A stretch of DNA of 64,000 nt, from contig NC_085067.1 in the NCBI RefSeq assembly GCF_963662255.1, forward strand, positions 3,500,428-3,564,427. Direction: 5' to 3'. The DNA is from Cinclus cinclus. Lineage: Eukaryota; Chordata; Aves; Passeriformes; Cinclidae. Below are positions 44,601 through 59,600 of this stretch, in pieces (within the stretch, counting starts at the first letter, position 1; each line of letters starts with the position of its first letter). Under the pieces are notes generated by a model. It was not told the origin of the DNA. It did no database searches and saw only the letters and a list, made by a program, of their open reading frames with translations. The position numbers and the translations under genes were made by a program.

Positions 44601-47600
44601 ACTGCCTCAAGTAAATGAATGTGTGATAATCCTGTGTAAGGATCCCTTCAACCCATTCATCTGTTCACAGGCAGAGAGAGAAGAGGAAAGAGCACAAAGG
44701 TGCAGCCTCAGCAAACTGGGCAGGTCCTACTGCTGGTCCTTCAATGATACAATAAAAAACTGAGACCCCTGTGCCTGTCCCCAGGTTCTGCTGAGAGGGC
44801 AAAAGCAGCTTCTGGTCATCTCCTTCCCACTGGGCTGAGCATGGGGACTCAGTGAGTTCAGTGTGTGCCCTTGAACTGCTGTGGGCTGCATTTGGCACTC
44901 TGCTTTTAGATCAATATATAACCTAGGAGTAATCTTATCTGGCAGGAACAGGGGGGCTGTGGGGAGGGGGAGAAACACAGCCTCAGAGGTGAGGAGAGCA
45001 ACTCTTCTAAATGTTAATGGGTTAAGAATAGAAAGGTCAAATGCCTGCCTTATCAGAAGGCCCCATGTGCAAACAGGCACTGAGCTCAGTGATCAGAGCA
45101 CCAGCTGGGTATAAATGTCAGAAGTTAGTTACTGTAGCTGTAAACACCAAAAGCAGGATGGTGTAACTGGGAAACCTCCCAAGACACTTCTGGTTCATAC
45201 AGATCACTGGGAAAGTCCAACTGCCAAGTCTGGCTGGAAATTACTTCAGTCTCAAGAGCTGCTGTGGAAGCAGAGAGCACCTGTGAGCTGTGTGGTGGCC
45301 CCACAGTGAGCCATGTAGGAGGGTGTTGAGTGTGTCCTGTATCCAACATCCTGTGCTGGCTCCAGATTGCTCTTGCCAGAACTCACACATTCTCCTGGAA
45401 TAAGGATATATAAGCATGGAGACAGAAAGTCCTTCCTTACCTCCCTGTAGGTACAGAGGGCACTAAACAGCAGAAGCTGCATGAGGACTCTGAGCACAAC
45501 ATGTAATGGATTGGGGTGGGATAAGAGATGAGGCAGCACAGTAAAAAGATATCTCCCTTAAATACTAATACATTTTTAACCCAGTTCTAATTAATCTTCT
45601 TACTGGCATGCAAGGAAAGAGGCCAGAAGTTGTATTGCAGTGGGCAGTAATCTTCTTGCAGATACAAGCAATCAACTTGCAGGAATGAAGAAGAGCACAA
45701 ACACACCCTGGTGTAAGAGTTACTGTGAGGGGCCTTTGCCAGTCACCAGTGCTTCCAGCCTGGCACCTTTTGCTTGCAATAACTGGTCAATAAAATTAAT
45801 CAGCTGGTTCCCATTCTCTGAAAAGATTGGCAGTGAGCAGCCATGTTAAGAATACTGCTGTTCCCCTTCTCCTGGTACTGGGATTGCCCCAGGAGAAGGT
45901 TACCTGAGTTTGGGAAACAGATACAGGATAGCTGGCACAGTTCCCTGCCTTCTGCAGAACAAAGAGTACCATTACTGTCACCCTGCTCCAGGCTGTAAAC
46001 AGCTATCAAAGGAAAGGGTTAATTGCCACATAAAACTTGAAGAAGGAATAGTAACTACAAATCCAGCAAGGCTAAATATGTTTTATCCCACAAAAAGGAT
46101 AAACAGGATCTGTGCTCATAGCTCAGGGATCGTATTCTAACCATTGAATAGTTACTTTAATTGGTAAAGATAGGGTTACATTTAAAAACAAAAAAGGAAT
46201 GCACCCATTTGAAGCCATTGCTCTCTGAATGATGATTTTTTGATGTTTGTACCACAAAGTGGCACTCTGCAGTTAACTGGCCAGGCCTCCAGCCCCAGCC
46301 ATAGGGGAGAACATCATAACCTACTTAAATCTGCAGGCTGCATCCTCTGCAGCAGAGCTCCCAAACGGGCACAAATGGCTCATTCCCTTCACCAGCATTA
46401 CTCGGCATCTGTTTATCCCCCGGTCTCCTGCCAGCATCTGCTCCTTTGCTGACACACATGAGCTGCTCCTCTGCATTACCACCCTCGTTTGCAGTCTGGG
46501 AACTCGAGTTCATCCATTTGAAAGAGCACAAATATTCAGCAGCACACGTTTCACACACATGGCATCACTGAGCTCTATTAACAGTTCTGTTCAACCCTGA
46601 GTCTACTGGATCTTCAGTGACAGCTCCAGTATGTTAATGACTTGGGATGTTTTCTGAATTCATGTAGGGAAGAAAAAGCTTTTATAAAAAGACAAGATTT
46701 TACCTTTTTCTATTCACAGCAAGAATGACCAAACTTATTTATTCTATGAGTCACATCCTGAAGGCTTCACATGGCTGACAGCCTCAAGAGATATAATATA
46801 CATTCAGGAGAGCCACTGCAGGGGGGAGAGAGGCTTTTCATCTCTCATTTCTTGAGCTGAGAGCTCAATTGAACTTAGTTCAATTTAGGAATAGGAAACA
46901 CAACCCAAGTCTTCCAGCAGCACAATGACATTTCCCAAGTTGCTGCAAATTTGAATGAAATAATTTGCCAACTCTGAATGAAGCTGTGGAGATTCTGCCA
47001 CAACTCCTCTGTTTCATTATGCAGGAGGCAATTTTGAGAATGCTGCCTCAGCTCTGCTGTTTATTGTGTGGACGTGTCTGCCTGCTACAAGTCCTGTCAC
47101 TGCCTCTCATTCTGACACACGCTGGCGTTTTCTTGGCTCCCAGTCACAGCAGGGGAAGAGCACAAGGGTATTGCAGAAACACCTCCTTCCTTCATCCCTC
47201 TTTAACGTGTTCACATGTCAAAGATGATTCTCTGAGGACATTTCTTACAGCTGAAACTGTTTTATAGAAATTCTAAATTGGACAATTAAAATGTATAGCC
47301 TACCACAGCATTAAAGGCAATCCAGGAGAGACCATATGCAATTTTCTGACCTGTGTTATTTCTATGCTGTCATCATTTTGAGGCATTTGATATGCTGCTC
47401 TTTAGTTTAAACCCAAGAATGGCATCTGAATTTTTACCATAATAAACTTTCTCAACAGACTTTGCATTCTCATTATTCTACCCATGCAAGCCACAAGGAT
47501 TTTTTTCCTCCTTAAATGTCCAATCTGCAGGCAATGGTTGTGAAAGTCCATTATTTCCAGGAACTGCTGGCAAACCTACTGCTGTCTGCCCTTCTCAGTA

Positions 47601-50600
47601 TTGCCTCTATTTTCCTTGTTCAGCCTTAAAAGCCAAACTTGGTTTGCAAAAATGTCTGGGTTTCTCGATGCCAGAACTGAATAAAGAGTAGAATGGGACA
47701 GAATTAGATGGTTTTATTATGCTGAAAAGCTATTAACTCACATTAAAGTCTGTAAAACAACAAGAGCATAAAACTGGAAATAGATGCTCAGCCTTAAATC
47801 CTATTACTCAGAAATTTTCCTAAGCATTACCAACCTTTTTGGTAATGTATTTTAAAGATCCACCTTAAATCTTTTTAAGCTCTACCACCCTCATCAGATC
47901 CTTACAATCAAAACAATGTGGAATATTTTTTGAACTTGGATTTTCATCATTCAGTGAAGTGAAAATAATCTGTAAAGAAAGACAGCCTGAATTGTCCAAT
48001 ATAGATGATGTCTGCCACAGTTTGGTCTTCAATAGGCAGAGGTAAAGAACAGACAGGTATTCTCAGTTTCCTGAGAATACACATCAGGAAACACAGCCAA
48101 GAAAGCTCGGAGATGTGACAAAGATTCTGGATTACTCAAATCTTTCATCAGTCATGATGACCCAATAGCTACAACGGAAAACTCTACACCTAAAAGTTAT
48201 CTGCAGAACCACACAGCAGGATCTTCACAGAAAGCAAGGGAATTACTCCAAATTTACACTAGCAGGACCAAGATCAGAATCTGACCAGATCCAAACAAAA
48301 ACCAAGCAATGCCACAGGCTGTAAGAACAATCAGCAGTCAACGGGGTGTAAAGGCAATGGAGACCTCTGTGATTCCAATGCACTTCAGCGACTGAAAATA
48401 CTCCAGCACTATTGTTCTTCTTCTCCAAAACATCTTGGACCTCATCCTGTGTTCCTGAGCATTCCTGACAGACAGCTCTGAAAAGGTAACTGACAAATTC
48501 ACAATGGCCTGAGCTTCTTCAGCTGGGTATTCCCTTTCATTCCATTTAGGAAAGCTGTAATGTATGGAGCAGTGTCTCAGGCTGCATCCTGGGAAGGGGA
48601 AAGCGACCATGCATGATGTCAGCCGAGTTCATTCCTAAATGCAAACCACATTGGGATGTCGAGCACAATAATAAAAACCTGCTGACCCAGTTTCCTGCAG
48701 AACAAAATCCTCTGTCTCCCCTCCTGCTGTGCCAAACCTAAATCAGATCTCAAAATTAACCCTTTGACTAGGCAAGGAACTCTAATAATGATCCTCAACA
48801 CTCATACAGAGTCTCACACCATAAGAATAGCATAGAAACAGCAACTGCTCCACCCCCACAGCTCTGCAAAAAGGGAGGGTTATTGAAGGATGAAAATAAG
48901 ACCCAGAGAAGTCAGAGACCTTAGCAGACTTCAAGAGAAAATTTATTCTCTTCCTTCCAAAGGATTTTGAAGCTCTGTGCTCTGACTTCTTCGCTTGTAG
49001 CATTTCTTCTATGCAAATATAAAACCCTCATTCATGATATGGCAAAAAAACAACAGCACAGCTTGGCTTTTTTAAAAACTGCATCAAACCACTCAAGAAG
49101 GGACCATTGTTCGTCCCAAATTTTGCAATGTCAACTTGCAAGTCCTTTTCTGGAAGATGAGAGTTTATTGTCTCTGCTCCAAGTGTCTGGCAAAAGCATT
49201 CCCTTGTAATGGCTTCGCTTCCTCAGTGATGCAATGTTTCATTTGAAGGGATGCCTGGGGGAGCTTCAGAATGCACCCAGAATGCAAAAATAACAGGGCA
49301 TGTCACAACAAACTCAGCCAAGAAAATACAAATGGGAATTCTTTGGCTGTAGGATGCTTTGCTGCTGCTGCAGAGCAGAACCAAACTGCAGTCAGGTAAG
49401 AGCAGTCGATGAGCCTCAGATTCCAGAGTGCTGAGAGCACCTTTGCTGGCTCACACTGACACTGTCAACTGCAGAAGTTTTCAGTCATGTGTCAGAGAGG
49501 GTTTTATTAACAGAAGAGTGGAGATTAACAACTGCTATAGAGCTTTACAAATGGGTACTTTACAATGAGGAGAGCAATGTGCAACCTGCAAGTGGAATTG
49601 CTGACTGCAGTCAGAGCTTTCAGCTGCTGTAATAAAGACCCAGCACTGAAAGATTTAATCACTTGTTGCTCCTGTATCAACTGAGAGAGCTTTGCTTACA
49701 TCCAGACAGCACCCAGGACTCTGGAATGACTCCAGAGTTTCCTTTTGAAAAAAGAAGGAAACAGGAAAGTGACAACTACAAGGCATGTCAGCAATGCCAC
49801 TTCACCTGAGAAAAGGTTCCTTTGCCACTTTGTCAGTCTCTGCAGGGAAGCTGTTAAGGCTTACAAAGCAAAGACAACACTTAATACACAGTACCCTCCA
49901 GGGAGTTTGAAGTGAAGAACAAACAACCTGGATTAGGGAACACTGCAAATGCCGTTGTAACTGTATGTGTTCTCTGGATGCTGCATCTTCACTGGTGAAC
50001 TCCACAAAAGCTTCTGCTCCATCTTGGAAATGAGGAAAACAAAAGTCTGAGTTCCCACAGACTTACTACTAACATTGGTCAGGGTTAGAAACATGATGAT
50101 GGAAAAAAAGCGTCTTATTCCTCATCTCTGCTCCCTGAGGGGTTAGGAGTTGTGTATGCTTTTTTTATTGACACAAACAAGTTTAACTTCTATTGTCTTG
50201 CAGAGGAAGAGAAGGCTGAACTCAGTTCTGGCTCACACATCATCTGCAATTCCAGCCAAATCCCAGCCACACAACTTTTATTACTGGAAGGATATCAGAG
50301 GCAAGAGACACAGCTGAAAACTCAGATCCCAGACTGAGCTTTGCTGTGCTGGCAGGGAGAACAGTTTTGCATTTGTATATAAACAGAGCCAATCTGAACT
50401 GGAAGGTCATTAAGAGAAAACACATTTTACACAACACCCATTGTACAGTTCCCTTTCCAACTTTCCCCATACCAACATTTTTTTTTTAAAAAAACAAGAC
50501 TTTGTCTTCTCTTGTTGACTGCTTCAGTGACAATTCCTGGGCGTGCTGAAGTCAATGGCCAACCCCAACTAGAACTGATGGAACTGAAATTCTTTAGATT

Positions 50601-53600
50601 GGATTCCAAAAAGGAGTTTGCCCAAGAGAGACTGCAAATCCCCTCCTCTGCTTTCCAATACAGTAATTACCTGCAGAAAATGCAAGTCTGTTTCAGATGC
50701 AAAGGATGATGTTTCCAAAGCATGTCACAGCCTCAGAACTCACAGATTAACTGAGGCATTCACATTTTCTACTGTAGCTACAATTAAAATAAGATTATGA
50801 GAATCCACAAAGAAACCACACAGGTCTTGTGACCAAGGCGTTAATGCCCAATCCATTATTGTGAGAAAGCTTTTAAGAGCATTCCCAGTAGAAATAGGAA
50901 TACTTTTTCTCTGAGTAAGCTTGGAGGAATGCAGAGATTCAAAAGCTTAAGCAGAATCCCTGCTAGATTTTTTTTTGTTCCTCCTTTTTTATTAACTTGC
51001 TGTGATTATTTGATATAATTGTTAATTACCCTTTAAGGGTAAGAGTTAAGCATTTCTCTGAAAAAAGATCTGTGTCTGCCTGTAATTAACACTGCAGGTT
51101 CAAATGAGGGACTAACAGAGGTGTTGCAGGGCTATCAAAGCAGGGAACCTTCAGAAGCAAAAGGAAAGTGGCTGTCATTCTCCATTAGTTCCTCGGGGTC
51201 AGTGTTGGCAAAACACACTGAATTGTTCCATGTGTAACCAGCAAAATAAAGAGGTTGCTGTGCTTAAAAGGGGACTCCTGGGTACAACTGTTAAAAACAG
51301 GTTTAATCTAAAGACTGTATCTTTCTATAGCTTCCTGGAACCATGAAGAAAGTCCACTCAAAATGTTTTAACAGGAAATCAGCAAACCCAAAGATACTTC
51401 CTTCTGCTTGGACATGTGTTCTAGTGACAGAATGGCTCCCAAGCAGGAAATCTTTGTTTCCAAGAGACTGCAAAGCTGGGACAAGAACCATCTGCAAATC
51501 CAGGATGGCTCCTTGGAGCTTTCTTTGCTCTGAAGATGATACCTGTCTTTAATGTACGTGGAGGACTTTCAAAAATCATTCATGAAAGAATAGTAAAAGG
51601 CAGTTCTGAAAGAACTAAGAATGAACAAAAGAAAAAAAATCCTAGTAATGGATTTTCCTGTTCTCCTGCCTCTACTGTCTCTACCTCTCCTGTCTCCATC
51701 TTCAGCTGCAGACTCCTGAAACGCAGCCATTATGCACAGCTTTATTTCTTTTCTTACCATAAGCTTAGCAATGCTGATGGTTTTTAAGTCAAATCAAACT
51801 TTCATCAGCTTCAGAAGATGGCTGTGATCCTTCTTCTCATCTTTCATGTTTTGAGATCAGTATTTCAAAGTTTTTATTCTGCTAAAATCATCTTGAGAAT
51901 TAAAAGTATAAATTTCAATGCAGAGTATTTTGATTTGATTTCCATAAACCATTTTGTCCTCTAGCCGTACTCTTTCATTTCCCCCTGCATTTATTTTGAG
52001 CCCTTGGCTTCTCTGGCCAGGCTCTTCCCTTCAATCAATCCCTGCAATGACAACACTGATGTGCTGGGACAGGTCTCTGTTGACACCTGAGGGAGAATCC
52101 TTGAGTTTTTCCAAAGGTACCATTGCTCACTGCCCTGCTGAGGGAATCCAGGGGACGTGGCCCTCTGGCCCTGAAAGGATCTTTTTCCTCTTCCCCCTTG
52201 GTTGACAGCAAGGAAGTTCCTTTTGCTGGAAAGCTGAGGAAGGACCTGGTCCATGGCAGCCCCAGGGGAAAAAAAGGGCAGATTTCCTTATTGACAAAAA
52301 TATTTAACTTAGGACAAAATAGCTAAACCTAACTTAGTCCACTACAAAGCTTTGTTTCAGAAAGCAGCTTTCCTGGAGTGCTGTGAGACAGCTCAACCCC
52401 CAGAAGAATTTCCTCTTAAATTATTGCATAGAGCAACACTTATAAAAGCAGATGCCTGAAGGTAGATTTTGATAAAATCCTTTTTATAAAGTGCTCTGAG
52501 GTCCTAAAATGCCAGCAGGAACTGCCACGTGGGAAAGCATTTTGAAAAAATTATCTATTTAGAAATATAAATAAAAATAGGTGGCCAAATCTTTTATTGT
52601 CTTCTCGAAAAGAAAACAATTTACATTTCCAGAATTACACTAAAGAGAAATGCAACTCGGCTACAGATTGATAAATATCAAGATCCCCACCTGACTGACA
52701 AAGTGCCTTATTGTCATGATGAAGCTTGTTAATGTTAAGGATGATTTTGAGTGTGTTTGGCTGATTCAAGGGATGTAGGTTGATTTCCCTGCAATCCACA
52801 CTAAGCATGTGATCAATTTATATGTCAGATTTCTGGTCCCACAGATGTCGTTCTTAATTACAGAAAATCCGGGGGAAAAAAAAACAACAAACCTTTACAG
52901 CAATGCTGGGACAAGGAAGATTAAGAAAATCCCATCACTCACTCCTGAAATATGCAGCTCTTCCAGAATAAAGCATGGCAGCAATTTCAATCAGCACACA
53001 GATCAGCTTTTTAGAACTAACAGTAAAATGTCAAACTATCATACCACGGGGAACTTAGGAAGACAAAATGTAACTCATTACCACAATTACTCCAGCAGAA
53101 TTAAAACTATCAACTACTGATCCCAAAAGGTGAAACATTATAACAGGAAGAAGAAATATTAGGGAATAATATTACCTTTGTGATAGAAACACATAGTAAG
53201 TAAGATAAACACATTTTTTAGAATATTACAGCTCTGTGCACTCAGCACCCACATTGCCATCAACAAACCCAAGGACAACAAATCCAGACCAGATCAATGA
53301 CATGGACTCAAAGACTGTACCTCTAAATTCTAATAAAAAGGCTCAGATTTCCAATGATATATCTTTTTCTCTGAAGGGCCTGAGTGTTTTTGTATTTGTA
53401 CCTTTGTGATGACCACAACCAGACACACACACTATTTACTTAAGGATATATTTTTCCCATGACCTTACAGACTCATTTCTCTGTCATGGAGAGGTCATGG
53501 AAGGAAGTTTGTTAAATATGAGGAAGTGCAATAAAGCCTATTTATCTTATAGGAGGAAAAAAATGAGCACAGAATTACTACATAAAAACTTTAAAAAAAA

Positions 53601-56600
53601 AAATTGAGCCTCTCTGCAGCCTTATAGAAATAGCCTGTGATAGTGCATGGGCAGATGTCCTCTCTCCTGTGCAGTGTCTGATCAGAGCCCTTTTGGACTT
53701 CAGTGAAATAATAATAATAAAAAAGCAAAGGGAGTGCAATTTCCATGGAAACTTGGAAAGAGATGTAACATTGTTTGCCATAAGCATCCAACTGTGAATG
53801 GAAAATTTTGCAGTTTACACAGATCTCAGCTATTATTTTCTTTGCAGAACAAACTTGGGCCAAATATTTTCTGTCATATTAAAGATGGAAATAGTCAGTT
53901 TTACTTTCTGTCCAGAACAACTGTGCACAAAAGCTTCAGAATCCACAGTAAAACATCTGATATTTATCTTTTCATGAACCCAAAACACACATCAGAAAAA
54001 AGGAATAATTTGGGCCTCCTTTTATCTGCTTCTCTTCAGAAAGTGAAAGCAGCTCAGAAATCATCTCCTGCTCATGTGCAATATTTCAGACTAATAGACA
54101 GCCAGAGCACTGGCAGATGTGCCCACTGTAAATGGGAGCTTAACTCACAGGAAAATCTGCTGTTGAAAGCACATAAGATGATAAAAATATATCAAAAGTA
54201 CAGTTTACATTAACATTTAAATAATTAATGAAGTGACTTTTATCTTACATGAGTTTCAGAACTCACTTTCTTGCTACTCATCCCTTACCCATTAGCAGGA
54301 ATAATTGTGACAGTCCAGGAATTAACTGTGAACAACACAAGCCCAGGTTCTGAGCTGGGCTGCTCCAAGTGTTTAGCCTTGTGTGGGAACGGTAACAAAA
54401 ATGGATTGTGCAACTTTTCTCCCCTAAATACAGCTGAGTGGTGTAGTGTGGGAGCTGTGATAATGACATGGCAGCTCAGGGGACACCTCTGCAAATCTGG
54501 TGCCTGACAAGTCACAAGCTGGAAGAGTCCAGAGCTCAAATCGAAATTAGTCTGGAACATGTTTGCATGCCCAGACATTCCTGCCCTTCCCACTCCTGGA
54601 CATGTCCCATACAGCAAAGAACTTTTCTGCAGGAAATTTTAGTGATCTCAGATCTCTAGGGCTGAAATGTGGGTACAGCTTGGGGCCATATTCGTGCAGA
54701 TTTTTGTTCTCTTTAAGCGAGATAACAAACACAATGGCAACATCAAACACAGCTCCTGAAGGATCTGGGAAGAGCAGTTGTGTGATAGAGACTGAACGGG
54801 TCCTGCTGGGAATCCTGGATATACTTGAGAGAAGCATTGTTTAAGGCAAGGCACTGCCTAAGAAGATTTGGTCTTTAGTGCAGATTTCATCATAGTCTGA
54901 CTGAAGCTTTCTCTTCACAAGTTCACACTCAGTCCCAAATGTCACGTTGATTTTATACCTGCCTGCACATCGAGATGACAGAGCAAGTCAATCACCTGGC
55001 TTTGCAAATCTATTTCCCCTTTTACATCTTGCAAATTCTACTCACTCACTTGTAGATCACACAAAGAAAGAGGAAGCAGCATGACTCAGCTCCACACTAC
55101 AATGGCTGGAGCAGATCCAGACCTTGCAATCCTTTGGGCTTTCCTTACCAAAACACAAAGCTGCAGCTTGGCTAATGTAAAGCATGCAGTGTTTGTGTAA
55201 GCAATGGGAGATGGGCAGCAGGCCAGCAGCTCTCCCAGAGCAACGTGCTCCTTCATTGATGGCAAATTATCTTCTGAAGAGTTCAGCAAGGAACAAAAGA
55301 GCCAAAGGGCTCTTATCTTAAAATGCTAAGGAGGAGCAGCCTCCTGAGCTGTATTCTGTAGGCATGAATTTACATTGAAATCTAGTGGTAAATAATGAAT
55401 TACTTCAACAAGTAATGCCATAATGCCATACCAACAAATATTTTTGTATAACCCGTAAATTACATAAATCTTAAGAGACACAGGAAAACTATTTACCTTA
55501 AGGAATCCAAGAACTTCGAGTAAGTTTAAAGAACCCTGAGTCCCAGCATTGTGTCTAAACCACTGGAAAACAGTATCTAAAATCAGCTACACTAAAAATT
55601 CAGGGTGGTCTAGAAATTAGTCCTGATCCTCTAGCAGTTTGCTATCACCTGACCCACAGATGTTTTTCATAAAGAGCATCCACATGGTGAGTTATGGCAC
55701 AGTAAATAATGCACTGTAAACACACTTAACTTCGCTGTGCAAACAAGCTCGGAGCAAAATTCATCAAGAACTTCATTTACTCCCTGAATGCACAACAAAG
55801 TTGAAGGATTTGATGGTTATCTCATAGCAATCTAACTCAGAGATAAAAACCTCAAATCTGAACCTGTTTCTTGGAGCAATGATGTACATTCCAGCCCAGA
55901 CCTGTGCAATGGGATGGCTCTGGCATTTCAGGCACTGTCCTCACAGGGGGAATCACAGACTGGGACAGGAATGTGTGCAATAACAATCAAGTAAGAAAGA
56001 GGCATCAGCCAAGAGATTTCTCTGAAATGGCCCTCACCTTCCAAATACTGACTGACAACTAGCAGCTCCCTGGGCTGTGTGCGTGGGGTGACTGAGCAGC
56101 ATCAGAACTTGCATCACTCACCAACCAACCTTCACATTTCTTCAGAGGATAAAAGGCCAAGTGGCTTCAGGGCTCTGTTAACGTCAAAAGATGGTTCATT
56201 GAGCAGACTTTCTGCTTAGCAAAGCTGAGCAGCTTTTTCCTTATTCCTCCCCAGAATGTTTTGGGCATTGTTATATGCTTGTACTACAAAACTTGCAGTT
56301 ACTCAAAGCCAGTTCATGGGAAGTGAACGGAAACATCTCTTTTCATTCCAAAGGAAAAACAACTTCAATGCTGTTTTCCTCAGCAAGCTGAAAACTTGGA
56401 GAGAAAGCTAAAGCTAAAAAAAGCAAAGAACTCGGAAAGATTCATAGTCTGGACTGTGGTTTCTGCTGCCTTGGCTCAAGGGAAAATATGGTCATGGGAA
56501 AAGGGCCTGCCAGGAGCCAGATTTTTTTTAAACTCTGATTCTTCTAGCTGGAGTGGCTTTAAATCAATATGTTGCTATTATTTCTTCATAAACAGAAATA

Positions 56601-59600
56601 TTCTTCATGGGCTGTGTGATAGCTGTTTACAAGTGAAACAACCACTTGTATCATGTTTCCTAGCAACCAGTGTCTCATTCAGATCTTATACACAGACAGT
56701 GATTGGGTAATTTGAGAGACTTTTGCAAAATTAGTTCTAAGTTTCACTGATTCAAAGTGTTAAATCACTCTCCCAGAAGAGAGTTCCTGGACAGAGAAGT
56801 GTCACCCACCTCTGCAGCTACACATAGATAAAAAAAACACCACCACACCTCAGAAAAACAAATTTAGCATGGCCTAATTTTGAAGAATCTTACTGTCGTG
56901 TTATTGTAGACTGTCTTTAGTACTGCACTTCACTTTTGTCTTTAGCCAGGACTAAAGCAGATTGTAAATATAAGAGAATTCCACACTAAGCCTGCAAAGA
57001 CCACCTACAGAAAACCTGCCCCAGGCAATTCAGAGAATTTCTGGCTGTCTAACACTGCAACAAGTTGTTATATAACAAAATGTGATCATGCTGCCCAGAC
57101 ACACTGTGCCAGATCCCAGCAAGTGTGGTTATCATTATTCTAAATGCTGTATGAACACAGCTTCACCTAGGAATTGTGATGCCCATAATGCAAAAGCATT
57201 GTCTTCTGTATTAACTAGATTTATGAGAAGAATTAACAAAAATATCTAATCTTGTCTGTCTTGAGATTCCTCAAGGCTTTTCAGAATGACACAGTCAGCT
57301 CTCCTGAAGGTTAAAGTGAACTTCAATCCCCTTTAAAACTGCAGTGGAATTCTGCTGGAAGGGAAAACTAGTTACCTGTGATCAATGACTGTGACATCAG
57401 AAGCAGGAATCCCCAGGACACAACAACTCTGTTCCAGCTCTTTCTTACGAATGTCTCCTTGATTGTAATAATTTCCTGAAAACAGCAAACACAGCAACAC
57501 CATCTAACTCAGTTTAGGTTCACATCAAGGGCTCCAAACAATTCAGTATCTTCTTCCTTGTTCCATTCACAGAGGAAATTAAGACAGAACTGATATGGCA
57601 AGATTGCAAAAACTTACAGAGGCAAAAGGAGATAGAAATCCTAACCAAAATAAAGGCAGTTGGGAAAGTTGTAACAGAGATCAACAACTAACAGGGAAAT
57701 GGGATTCATTATCTTAAAACATTGCCTCCTTCTTCACTAAATTATTTTTTTCTCATCTTGCTCTGACATTCCCTTATTTTTTCTTGGCATCAGCCATGCA
57801 AAGTCCCTGCCAGAGTTGTGATACCCCTTCCAGAGCGTTGCTCTATGCAGGGCAATACTTGCAACTCAATTTTAACTTTGAAGCAATAAAACAAAAAAAA
57901 TACAGTTGAGTATTAATGTGTGATTCAAGTCTGTAGTCAGCTGTCTTGAATTACACTAGAACTTCTTATTGTTGTGGGTGTGAGTCATCTAAATCTAGCA
58001 TTTCTCTGGAGCAGTGTTGCAAGCTGAGCCCTCGCTAGCGAGCTCTGTAAAATTTTCAAAGAGGGAAAGAGTAACTAGGGAAAAAAAAGCCTCTTCCCAC
58101 AGCCTGAGACTGAATGACTTTGGGAGACTGACAGTGACTGACTGAGGGATGAACCTTGGATTGCAAGTTCCAGCTCCAGCAGAATGAACTGAAGGGTGCA
58201 GCTTGTCTGGAATGACTGAATGAGTCCAAGAGGGTTCATTTCAGACTGTTTTTTATCAGGTTGTTACCAACACACTGCTGGAAGGTAACGGATTTTGCTG
58301 CAGTGCAGTGTCACAGCAGACTGCAGGTGATGCTTTATCCAAACAGTCCCATTGCTCTCAAAACACCTGACTTCTGCTGAACTCAAAGCTCCAGAGATGC
58401 AGAAAGGTGTCAGGACATCAGGAATATGTCAATGCTCACAAGAGAAACTGGGCAGCTGTTGAGAGCAAAACCAGCTGAATAGCTGATGCTGCTGGACCTC
58501 ATCCATGGAGCAATCACAACAGAGCCAGCTACTACAGAGAGCAAAGCACATTTAGACTGAGTTATTAAATCAATCTAAGATTATTCAGCGTGTCAAGGAC
58601 TGATTTCTTTTTCCCAGTGCTGTAATTCTAACTAATTTCTAAGTCAAATTGATTGATAACTGAAAACTGCAAGTACAATGGTTTTTAAGTAATGATTTTG
58701 TCTCAGTGCTAACAATTTGCAGTGTCTTTGATCAACTCCCTTGTCAACATCAATCACTCAAACAATGAGAGGATGAACCATCTGAATCACCCACAAAACT
58801 AACCAGAGGCTTTTAAAATAAAAATCTCTTAGCTCATAAAGGTGCTCTCCACTACATTTCCTTACAAGTGAGAAAGTACCTAGAAGGAAACATCAAACAC
58901 TCTGAATGTGTCATGCCACTGAATCAGGAATAAAGAAAATTAAACAAAACAAACAGAAACACAACAACTGTCTCTTTGGACAGTTCTCTACCAGCAGCGG
59001 TGTATTAGTCCCCAAAACTGAAATGGCAGAGTTGCACTTCAGTATTCTCCCTATAGCTGTGAAGAAGCCAAATGGGATACACAGACCTCTGTCCCTCAGC
59101 AGAGACAATGAAAGCTCTGCATTAAATCTTGAATGGGAGGTGCAGAGCCATCAATGAAGCCACCAAACCACTGGACTTCAATAGTTCAATCCCTGTCTTC
59201 TCACCTGGATAGTCTGGCGAGACAGAAAGCTTTGGAAATGACAGAAACGTTGGCAGTGAACTGGCTGGAGCTGCCAAAGGCACAGGGAGCTCTTTCCCAA
59301 AGCTAAGCAGCTCTCAGTGTAAGAATTCTGGTACTGCAATATGGTCTCAAAGATCAATTTAAATGTGTTGTTCCTTATGCACACAAACCTGAACAATGGA
59401 ATAACTGCTCAGGTGTCAGTTCTGCAGAACAACCTGGAGCTTTAGCAGATCACGAGAAGAACACAAAAGTGTCGTGCTGAGAAAAGTTTTTTTTCTGGGC
59501 AAACAGTGGAGCCTGTAAGAATCTTTCCACTCTATTCAGCCCCAGAAAGGCCTCAGCACCAGTGCTGCTTCCAGATTGTCATCACCGCTCTTCCAAAAAT